Part shown: positions 8,280 to 15,069 of the stretch, one piece after another
Position numbering within the stretch: the stretch's first letter is position 1
Layout of the letters: each line of letters begins with the position of its first letter
Assembly (NCBI GenBank): GCA_007124075.1
Contig: SLFV01000083.1
Span: forward strand, 1 to 19,286
Length of the DNA: 19,286 bases
Source of the DNA: Roseimaritima sp.
Lineage (GTDB): Bacteria > Planctomycetota > Planctomycetia > Pirellulales > Pirellulaceae
Direction: 5' to 3'
The notes under the pieces: model-generated
What the model saw: only the letters and a program-made list of their open reading frames with translations
Told to the model about the DNA's origin: nothing
The model's database searches: none
Position numbers and translations under genes: made by a program

Positions 8280-10463
8280 TCAACGCACGATAAACGAATA
8301 GGACTGCGTATGAAAATTTAACGTCCCCTCATCCATCCGCTGCATCATGTCGGGTGTCGCGTCGACCAGTCGCATAAAATACATCGGCTCGACTCGGCTG
8401 CGCATCCTGGCACTCAGTCGGTACACCCCCGGTTGCGTCAGCAGTTTACCCGGAACGGTATATACCGCCTGCCGTTGCCCCAATGCAGGAATCGATCGTG
8501 CCTCCATGCGTATCAGCGGAGGGTGATTCAGCACGCTGACCGGCACCGCTCCGGGACGCAGGAACACCAATTGATCAAAGCTGAAGTTCAATGGTACGGC
8601 AACCTCTCGGTCGGTACCGCGAAACGAATTGATCAAGAATTTGGTTTGTAGACTGAAAAGCTGCGAGTCCCGAGCAATCTTCCCTTGATGCATCTCTTCG
8701 GACATCAGGTCGGCCAAATCACCTTGACGATCCAGGTAGCCCGACTCCCACAATCGCTGTCCATCGGGGCCAATAAGAACGACGTTCAGCCAAATTTGCG
8801 GCTGGGCACCCAGTGAACCGGTGGGCAGATTATGCCCCTCGCTAAGATTGCGCACCAGATAGCGAAACTTCAAGGGTGCTCCCCGTTGTGGATGATGGTC
8901 AAATTTAGGACCAATCAGGTCGGATGAAAGCTCCATCAAACGAATCGAATCTGCTCGTTTTTGACGCTTCACCTCCAAATTCGCAGCGATGATTTTTCTC
9001 GCGTCGCGACGGTCATCCGCATGCTGCCAAGTCGGCGGGAAGGCTGCACCTGCGGGCAATTGCCTTTCGAATGCCTCCGTCCCCCAAGCGCTACGATAGT
9101 CAAACTCCAACCACTGCCTCGGAGTCCATTGTTCGGCTTTTTCGTTTAACGGGAACAATCCGGGGTGTGCGATCGAAAAACCAGGGCCCCAGAACGAGTG
9201 ATTTGCATGTTTGCGAACCTCTCCCCATGGCTTACCGGAAAGTTCAGCAATTTGTGTAAATTCATATCCGTCGGGTTTCCCGGGAACCTGCCCCATGTGG
9301 CAGTCTTGGCAAGTGATCCCTTTGGCCGCTGCGGGGCTGGCCAAATACTGGGCATCAACGATTTCTAACCCAATGCCAGGATGAACTGCGACTTGATGGC
9401 ACGGGGCGCAGAAGTCGCTTTGAGACAACGGCTGGAAAGCAAAGGCTGCGCGATGCATCGGTTGTCCGGGACCTTTCTCTGTAGGAGACAACTTCAGCTT
9501 CCATTCGTCCTTTTGTGTGATCGCGGCGGCGACTCCCGTGCCGTCACCGCTGCCGTAAACTGGTTCGTAAACGTTCCCCGGTTCGATCCGCCGCGAGCCG
9601 TTGGTGCGACTGTACCACTCGTTAACCCGATGGCATGCAATACATGTAATTCCCTCGCGCACGATCGCGGGGGCGTCTAAAAGGTTGGTCGATCGCGGCA
9701 GGTTCAATTGCACCGCCACGGGGGCGTGACAACGGAAACAGAACGCGCCAACCGTACCTTGCGTCAAGTCGATGATTTTCTGTTCGAAACGCTGGAACAT
9801 CGGCGAGATGCTGGCATATGCGTGTGCACTGCTTCGCCATTCTGCAAAGTGCTTCGGGTGACACTTCGCACATGTCAGCGCCGAAGGATAAGGGTCGTTG
9901 GCCAACAATTCCTCGTGCGGATCAGCCCCCCCGGCCCTATGCACGGATGGTCCTTGGGAACGACGACTGGTCTGCGGATGCAGGTTTTGCATGCCGCCAC
10001 TGGGAGGCCTGTTTTTAATGGGGGCCGCCGCTCCCATGTCCGCTAACGGGTCATCATCGTCGTGTCCCGATCCCAAGTTCGCTTTGCCGGTCTGGCCTAT
10101 GGAAGCCGCAACCTGCCGCAAATAAAAAGCTCGCCAACGCGCGTCCGCAGGGTCCGCTTGCGGGGGAGTGGAATTCGAAAACGGACCGGCTGTTTGACCG
10201 GTACCATGCTCCCCGGCCGTTTCGGCGTGCCAAGTATCCAGGCAAGCCCCAGGAAGCTGCTGCACGACTTCCGGTGGAAGTTCCGGAATCTGCTCGACCT
10301 CGGTCCTTCCAATTACCAGCCCTCTCGACATGTCGTCGGCTTGGACGATGCAACCGACACGCAGCCCATCGCCCAGGAACACAGCGATCGACGCAATCCC
10401 TGGCAGCCAACCCCAAAAAAACCGATTGGCCCGATAAAGGCCCCCGGAAAGAAGATTTCGCAT
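8280..10463 (-). CDS. Multihaem cytochrome c (five CxxCH, cytochrome c554-like)
   Basis: 727 aa from ATG 10463; an in-frame TTG at 10475 is possible. An N-terminal hydrophobic segment at about 12-32 exports the protein, as c-type haem attachment requires. A low-complexity stretch follows to about 190. Five CxxCH haem sites lie at about 198-202 (CAKCH), 242-246 (CFRCH), 274-278 (CIACH), 352-356 (CAPCH) and 385-389 (CQDCH). The first sits in the pattern CxxCH-x6-W-x2-S-x-HA, characteristic of cytochrome c554/hydroxylamine-oxidoreductase-like folds, and many other histidines could be distal ligands. The C-terminal 300 residues have no haem site and look like a beta-rich domain. The role is electron transfer outside the inner membrane; the partner is not known. 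The next gene downstream encodes the probable outer-membrane barrel. Confidence 0.9.
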   Translation of the reverse strand: MRNLLSGGLYRANRFFWGWLPGIASIAVFLGDGLRVGCIVQADDMSRGLVIGRTEVEQIPELPPEVVQQLPGACLDTWHAETAGEHGTGQTAGPFSNSTPPQADPADARWRAFYLRQVAASIGQTGKANLGSGHDDDDPLADMGAAAPIKNRPPSGGMQNLHPQTSRRSQGPSVHRAGGADPHEELLANDPYPSALTCAKCHPKHFAEWRSSAHAYASISPMFQRFEQKIIDLTQGTVGAFCFRCHAPVAVQLNLPRSTNLLDAPAIVREGITCIACHRVNEWYSRTNGSRRIEPGNVYEPVYGSGDGTGVAAAITQKDEWKLKLSPTEKGPGQPMHRAAFAFQPLSQSDFCAPCHQVAVHPGIGLEIVDAQYLASPAAAKGITCQDCHMGQVPGKPDGYEFTQIAELSGKPWGEVRKHANHSFWGPGFSIAHPGLFPLNEKAEQWTPRQWLEFDYRSAWGTEAFERQLPAGAAFPPTWQHADDRRDARKIIAANLEVKRQKRADSIRLMELSSDLIGPKFDHHPQRGAPLKFRYLVRNLSEGHNLPTGSLGAQPQIWLNVVLIGPDGQRLWESGYLDRQGDLADLMSEEMHQGKIARDSQLFSLQTKFLINSFRGTDREVAVPLNFSFDQLVFLRPGAVPVSVLNHPPLIRMEARSIPALGQRQAVYTVPGKLLTQPGVYRLSARMRSRVEPMYFMRLVDATPDMMQRMDEGTLNFHTQSYSFIVR

Positions 10464-10642
10464 CGGCAACGTCAATCAAATCCATGAAAACAACTCCCAG
10501 CCAAACTTGGGACGCGCGCAACGGCCCCGTCGGCTGTGATAAGAATCATCTCAAAGGATCGACCATCAAATGCCAACAATTCATCATATTCGCCACAAGC
10601 GTCAAACCGACCACAAGTTACCCAAGTCCCCGTCCGTTCGGC

Positions 10643-11692
10643 TCATTTTAAGTGGCCGTACCCATCGCCACGCACCAACAGTTGCTCGGGACCGCCCGCC
10701 AACTGGTCAAATTCCGGCTGCGACATACTCTTTAAATAGCCCTGACGCGAGGCATCCTCATCCCCCAAGACCGGACGTCGTTGGTAAATCTCAGCCGTCG
10801 ATTGCCAGCCGTGCTTCTCCATGAATACGATCAAGCCGTCGATCATCGACCGGATGGAATCGGCCCCTGCACGATACACACTACTGGCAACCATCCCCAC
10901 GTCGGCCCCTGCTAGCAAGGCCCGCAGCAAATCGATCGAATCCGCGATTCCACCGCATGCTGCAATTGGCATCGCCGGACAGGCACGATGGACACGCATA
11001 ATCGTTTCCAAAGAATCGATGATCGAACCGCCGGGCGACAGATTCCAACGCTGCTTCAACGTCAAGCGGTCCAGACAAATATCAATCCGGGGAGGGGTGG
11101 CAAACAGGACAATGCCGTCGGCTCCCGATAGCAGCCGTTGTGCCAAGTTAGGCAACGAAGTGAATTGCCGTTGTAGTTTTACAAACAATGGAACCGTGAT
11201 CGAACGCTTGGTTCGCTGAATCGTCTGTACGATCGCATCCTCAAAGTTCCTTGGACATTGCACGAAGTCGTCTCGCGAAACCTGCAAGCACAACTCGACC
11301 GCGTCCGCACCAGCCCCCTCCAGCTCCCCGGCAAAGTCAATCCAACTGCTGGTCGCAAAACCATTCAAGCTGGCGATCACGGGAATCGACATCTGCGTGC
11401 TGGCCCGATTAACCATCGCCAAATACTGCTGGGCGCTCGTACAATGGGGTTCGATCTCCATCGACTTGACGTGCTGCATGAGACGCTGCTCGTCAGCCGA
11501 TAAACAAAACCCATCGCGCTGATGTGCTAATAGAACCTGTTCCTCAAACAACGACGGCAAAATAATCGCCCCCGCACCCGCAGTTTGAACCGCTAGTCGC
11601 ATCTGGTCCTGGGCCATCAACGGACACGCGCTGACGACAATCGGGGAATGAAGTACCAGACCGCCGAAATTCGTACGAAGGTCAAGACTCAT
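10643..11692 (-). CDS. Dihydroorotate dehydrogenase-like flavoprotein
   Basis: 349 aa. The start ATG 11692 is fixed by AGGAG 7 bases upstream, even though the frame stays open to 11806. The protein is a TIM barrel of the class 1 dihydroorotate dehydrogenase type: MSLDLRTNFGGLVLHSPIVVSA at the N-terminus, VIASLNG near 105-111, and FMN-phosphate-binding motifs IAACGGIADS near 243-252 and GADVGMVAS near 262-270. The NxSCPN motif carrying the catalytic cysteine of class 1A enzymes is not seen; the corresponding strand reads VELCLQVSRDD (132-142). True pyrD function is therefore doubtful. Proteins annotated as DHODH-like often accompany pyruvate:ferredoxin oxidoreductase in bacteria with anaerobic metabolism (family knowledge). 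It lies between the kinase-like gene and the cytochrome gene on the same strand. Confidence 0.85.
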   Translation of the reverse strand: MSLDLRTNFGGLVLHSPIVVSACPLMAQDQMRLAVQTAGAGAIILPSLFEEQVLLAHQRDGFCLSADEQRLMQHVKSMEIEPHCTSAQQYLAMVNRASTQMSIPVIASLNGFATSSWIDFAGELEGAGADAVELCLQVSRDDFVQCPRNFEDAIVQTIQRTKRSITVPLFVKLQRQFTSLPNLAQRLLSGADGIVLFATPPRIDICLDRLTLKQRWNLSPGGSIIDSLETIMRVHRACPAMPIAACGGIADSIDLLRALLAGADVGMVASSVYRAGADSIRSMIDGLIVFMEKHGWQSTAEIYQRRPVLGDEDASRQGYLKSMSQPEFDQLAGGPEQLLVRGDGYGHLK

Positions 11693-11699
11693 GGCGATT

Positions 11700-11704
11700 C
11701 TCCT
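11700..11704 (-). promoter_or_regulatory. Ribosome binding site of the DHODH-like gene
   Basis: The minus strand reads AGGAG, 7 bases before the ATG at 11690-11692. It favours this start over the longer open frame, whose extra 38 residues show no match to the family. Confidence 0.8.
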
Positions 11705-11856
11705 AAAAAAATTCGTTGGGACGCTGGACCGTTCACCCAGGGCTCGTTCCAAAAATGAATGACTAAAGCAAAGTTCCCCAGCAAGACATTCGCCCACTGT
11801 AATCATTCATTTGATCACCGCCGCGTTGTAAAGATCTCCGGCTTAACCCTGGTCGG

Positions 11857-13395
11857 CTAAACCCCATCGTCGACGATCACCGTCCATCGCCACTCCTCAG
11901 CGGTCAATGCATCCTGCTGTTCAAGCTGCTGTTGTAAAACCAACAAATCGGCCTCGGAAACGTTCTCCGTCTGCGACGCACGCTGCCTGATTCGCTGCTG
12001 AAGCACCTCCAACGGGGCTTCGCAATGGACAATATTCATCGGAAGCTGCAGTTGTTGGGCCAAACTGCGAAATTCGGAACGTTGATTCGCTTGAAGAAAA
12101 GTCGCGTCAATCACGACAGGAAATCCGGCCAATAGAATTCTCTCCGCTAGCTGCCGAAGCTCGTGGTAAACGCGAGCTCGGGCCGCCGGACTGTACGGCG
12201 ATTCGGCCGGTTGTGCCGAATTTACCGGGGTGCGTTTGCGTTGGAGGTCCGAGCGTATACGAATGGCCCCATGACGATTGACCAGTTGCTCGCTCGCGGT
12301 GCTTTTTCCACTGCCGCTCAGCCCGTGCATGATCCACAGCTTGGGGGCAGCAGGAAAAGCAAATTGAGCTGCCAAATCGATGTGCTGGCGGACATCGGTT
12401 AGTTCCGAAACCGCACATTCCCCGCTCAGTTGCTGGGACCTCAGGAGTGCCACTTTCGCACGCACCAGGGCCCGATAGACTAGGTACCAACGCAACAGGG
12501 ATAAACTTCGATAATCCCCGGTCTGCTCCAGGTAGCTATTCAGCAAGACCGCTGCGAATTGCGGGGCATGCCGGGCATGCAGGTCCATCGCTAAGAAGGC
12601 GATGTCACTTAAGTTGTCAATAAAACGAAATGCCTCATTGAATTCAATTCCGTCAAACGGTTGCCAACGTCCTTTCCATTGCACCATGTTGTTTGCATGC
12701 AAGTCGCCGTGGCATTCGCGGACAAATCCGTGTTCGATTCGCGATCGAAATTGCTGGCGATGTTCTGAAAAAAATCGGGCGGTCCAATCCGACAACAATC
12801 GCAATTTCTCTGCTACCGGAGGGCCCGTAAGCGAAGCCAAACTGGTGAAATTGGCGAATGCTTCGTCGCCAAATCGCTGCGGATCCCGCAGTGCAACATC
12901 GGCCCGACTAACAGGCTGGGCTCGCGTATGAAAATCGGCCAGCATCACGCCAATACTTTTGATTTCCTGACCGGTCAATCTGCCGCCTGCCAAACGCGTG
13001 CTCAGCAACGCATCCTCGTTAAAACGATGCATTTTGACAGCGTATTCAATCGCCTTGCCTTCCGCTTCTACAACCACCGCACCATCCCGGAGGCTGATCG
13101 GCACGACGCCGATATACAGTTGATCCGAATATCGCTGATTCAACGCGACTTCGCGACCGCAGAAATCCTTTCGCGATCCTAGCAACCGATAATCCAAGAA
13201 CGGTGTCAGAATCGGTTTCTTGATTTTGAAAGCATACGCGCCAACCAAGAATACCCAAGAAATGTGGGTTTCTTTCAGCACGATCGGACCACCCTCCGTT
13301 ACGCCCGCAGCGACCGCCCGAGGATAGGCCCGCGCCGTCCTCAAAGCGGCGAGCAGTTTTGCGTGGGGGACGGAGGTTGTCGCTTCAGACGGCAT
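11857..13395 (-). CDS. Aminoglycoside phosphotransferase-like / P-loop kinase fusion protein
   Basis: 512 aa from ATG 13395. The frame is open to 13608, but family similarity begins only at KLLAALRTARAYP, and the longer starts overlap the upstream gene. The N-terminal half has a phosphotransferase (APH) fold: HISWVFLVGAYAFKIKKP with the ATP-site lysine near 57-60, the catalytic loop HGDLHANN at 229-236, and FDGIEF at 247-252 in place of the usual metal-binding IDWE. The C-terminal half has a Walker A motif GLSGSGKST at 358-366, then IRSDLQRKR near 380 and VIDATFLQ near 428, as in zeta-toxin/shikimate-kinase-like P-loop kinases. The same fusion is known from Mycobacterium tuberculosis Rv2004c. 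The substrate is unknown, and a role in antibiotic resistance should not be assumed. The upstream neighbour is a universal stress protein. Confidence 0.88.
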   Translation of the reverse strand: MPSEATTSVPHAKLLAALRTARAYPRAVAAGVTEGGPIVLKETHISWVFLVGAYAFKIKKPILTPFLDYRLLGSRKDFCGREVALNQRYSDQLYIGVVPISLRDGAVVVEAEGKAIEYAVKMHRFNEDALLSTRLAGGRLTGQEIKSIGVMLADFHTRAQPVSRADVALRDPQRFGDEAFANFTSLASLTGPPVAEKLRLLSDWTARFFSEHRQQFRSRIEHGFVRECHGDLHANNMVQWKGRWQPFDGIEFNEAFRFIDNLSDIAFLAMDLHARHAPQFAAVLLNSYLEQTGDYRSLSLLRWYLVYRALVRAKVALLRSQQLSGECAVSELTDVRQHIDLAAQFAFPAAPKLWIMHGLSGSGKSTASEQLVNRHGAIRIRSDLQRKRTPVNSAQPAESPYSPAARARVYHELRQLAERILLAGFPVVIDATFLQANQRSEFRSLAQQLQLPMNIVHCEAPLEVLQQRIRQRASQTENVSEADLLVLQQQLEQQDALTAEEWRWTVIVDDGV

Positions 13396-13501
13396 GGAAT
13401 CATCACTTTCTGCGACGGTTGCCCATTGCGGGCCGTCCCATCGTTGGACCAACGACAAACAAGCATTCAGCTTCGCAAGCAGTGTGCCGGTTGAATGCTT
13501 T

Positions 13502-14428
13502 TCAGTTGTCAGCCGGCACTGCAGCATCAGCGGTGTCTTTTTTTGCAGCCCCCCGAATGATACGGTTTCGTGTAATCCAGACGCTGCACGGAGCGTGGCG
13601 GAGGACAAACAGCGAAACGCTTCCCAACAAAACCCGCCCCAGTAAGTGCCGCTTGGTCTCGCCGACGACGACTAAATCGGCCTCCTGCGTCTCCAAGTGC
13701 CGCACCAATCCATCCCCTACATGCTGATTTTGAATAACCAACGACCGTGCTGCCGGAGCAACCGGTACAACGGCAGTTACGGCCTCCTCGCCATCACGTT
13801 TCGCTTGCTCCAGCGATGCTTCCAAATCCGCAAAGGTTTCGCCTAAAAAATGCGGTGGCGGCGACACGACCGTCACCACATCGACACTCACGTTGGGGCC
13901 CCAGCCAAATTCGCCAAACTCCTCCAGTGCAGCGCGCGCCGGGCCAGTTGCTTCGTACGCTATCGTCACCTTCAGCGGGCGTTTGGTTTGTCGCGTATCG
14001 CTCTCCCGAACCACCAACACACTGCAGGGTGCCTGCGTGGCAACATAATCGCTGACACTTCCCAACAGAATCCGGTCGACTGCTGATCGACCACGAGCCC
14101 CCAGGACAATCAGGTCTACGCCCCGCTTCTCCGCCAAGTCGACAATCTGCCGAGCGCGGTGTCCCTCTTTCAAGCAATGTTCTAAAGTCACATTCGCGCC
14201 CTCAAACATCTCTTCGATCTTGGAAAAGGCTGAAAGGGCATCTTCCCGCTCCCGCTCCAAGCATTCACTGATCCAACCGGCGGTCGGGTAGGCAAAATGA
14301 ACTTCGGGTACCTGCAACACCGTCAGTACGGTGATGTGCAGATGATCTTCGTGGGGAAGATGGGAAAGCAGCCATGCGGCATGGTCGGCGTGTGTGGAAC
14401 CGTCGGTTGCTAATAGTACACGTTGCAT
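13502..14428 (-). CDS. Tandem universal stress protein (two UspA domains)
   Basis: 308 aa. The ATG at 14428 has GAGGAG at 14437-14442 as a strong ribosome binding site. Domain 1 (about 1-142) begins RVLLATDGSTHAD and keeps the ATP-binding motif G-x2-G-x9-GS at 110-124 (GARGRSAVDRILLGS). Domain 2 (about 152-288) begins KVTIAYEATGPA and has GETKRHLLGRVLLGS at 256-270, where lysine replaces the second glycine, so nucleotide binding in this half is doubtful. Usp proteins help cells survive starvation and low oxygen. The C-terminal 20 residues (GAAKKDTADAAVPADN) are an extra tail. The gene heads the leftward block, and its promoter should lie in the dyad-rich gap to its right. Confidence 0.93.
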   Translation of the reverse strand: MQRVLLATDGSTHADHAAWLLSHLPHEDHLHITVLTVLQVPEVHFAYPTAGWISECLEREREDALSAFSKIEEMFEGANVTLEHCLKEGHRARQIVDLAEKRGVDLIVLGARGRSAVDRILLGSVSDYVATQAPCSVLVVRESDTRQTKRPLKVTIAYEATGPARAALEEFGEFGWGPNVSVDVVTVVSPPPHFLGETFADLEASLEQAKRDGEEAVTAVVPVAPAARSLVIQNQHVGDGLVRHLETQEADLVVVGETKRHLLGRVLLGSVSLFVLRHAPCSVWITRNRIIRGAAKKDTADAAVPADN

Positions 14429-14557
14429 CGCTCTTTCTCCTCAAAATAAGAAACATCTCCGCCGACCGGAGTCAACAACCGCTGCACTGTGCGCAGCAAC
14501 GAGACGTCGGATTCGATTCGGCCACTGCAACCGGAACCGCAAAAGTGGTGCCAGTGC

Positions 14558-14579
14558 AGCGGCCCGTCACGGGACCGCT
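14558..14579. repeat. GC-rich inverted repeat (hairpin)
   Basis: The left arm AGCGGCCCG (14558-14566) pairs with the right arm CGGGACCGCT (14570-14579), with a single bulged A and a TCA loop. No T-run follows on either strand, so it does not look like an intrinsic terminator. It could be a structured leader or a protein-binding site. Confidence 0.5.
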
Positions 14580-14703
14580 CAATTCACAATGCTTGCGACG
14601 AAGCCGCGCGCCGCAGTCCCTACAGTGAGCCAAAACAAACCACCAAACCGCGCGCCAACGCTCCTAGACCACTGGTGCTCTGTCATTGTGAAAGATCAGG
14701 GTT

Positions 14704-14775
14704 AGTCCACGATGGGACTCGCCAGAATTCTCTGAGTGAGAGGAATTCTGTCGAATCTCACAACCCAAAGTTGTG
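14704..14775. promoter_or_regulatory. Cluster of three inverted repeats
   Basis: Within 72 bases there are AGTCC/GGACT with a 6-base spacer, AGAATTCTCT facing AGAGGAATTCT with a 5-base spacer and one unpaired base, and CACAAC/GTTGTG with a 5-base spacer. Three different short dyads in tandem between divergent genes look like operator sites. Their proteins are unknown. Confidence 0.35.
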
Positions 14776-15058
14776 CACTAAAGACACCGCCAAAACAGCA
14801 AACTGCGACTGATCGAGGGCACCCGGGCATCGGTAACGTAGTCGGGAAATCGTTAGCGCTCTGCTTGATTTCCACCACGCCAGTCGTCCCGTCAGCAATC
14901 CGTAACAGTTGCCGATCTCGCCCAGCCAGATGCGTTAGGAATTGTTTTGGGATGTAATCCTTGGTCGTGGTGGAAGGATTTGACCCTCGGAGGGAAACCC
15001 GCTACCGATCCCGCGTCGCCGTGTTACCATCGTCAGGTGATCGGTTTAACGCCACACT

Positions 15059-15063
15059 GGAGG
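15059..15063 (+). promoter_or_regulatory. Ribosome binding site deciding the transporter start
   Basis: GGAGG stands 6 bases before the TTG at 15070. A weaker AGGA at 14937-14940 stands 6 bases before an in-frame TTG at 14947, so the longer start cannot be excluded. Confidence 0.45.
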
Positions 15064-15069
15064 ATTCGC

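Larger units (their letters stand above)
14429..15069. other. Long divergent intergenic region rich in dyad symmetry
   Basis: Up to 641 bases without a convincing gene separate the stress-protein gene from the transporter gene. Dyads visible by eye are GCTGC 14481-14485 with GCAGC 14493-14497; a GC-rich hairpin at 14558-14579; AGTCC 14704-14708 with GGACT 14715-14719; AGAATTC-centred arms at 14724-14749; and CACAAC 14759-14764 with GTTGTG 14770-14775. This density suggests binding sites for dimeric regulators or a structured transcript. No promoter could be fixed. The right end depends on the transporter start, which could be as early as 14947. Confidence 0.5.

Noticed and set aside
10054..10521. 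155-codon leftward frame overlapping the cytochrome start
   Set aside because: It lies almost wholly inside the cytochrome gene in another frame, and the product is Arg/Ser/Gly-rich without a domain.
11857..13395. Aminoglycoside resistance gene
   Set aside because: The phosphotransferase fold is fused to a P-loop kinase, as in Rv2004c-type stress proteins, and there is no mobile element or resistance context.
13396..13608. Longer starts for the kinase-fusion gene (ATG 13527 or the far end at 13608)
   Set aside because: They overlap the upstream stress-protein gene by 26 to 107 bases, and the added residues precede the region of family similarity. ATG 13527 remains possible.
14446..14475. 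TTGACT/TCTTAT promoter-like pair for the stress-protein gene
   Set aside because: The implied transcription start near 14439 falls inside the GAGGAG ribosome binding site, so the transcript would lack it.
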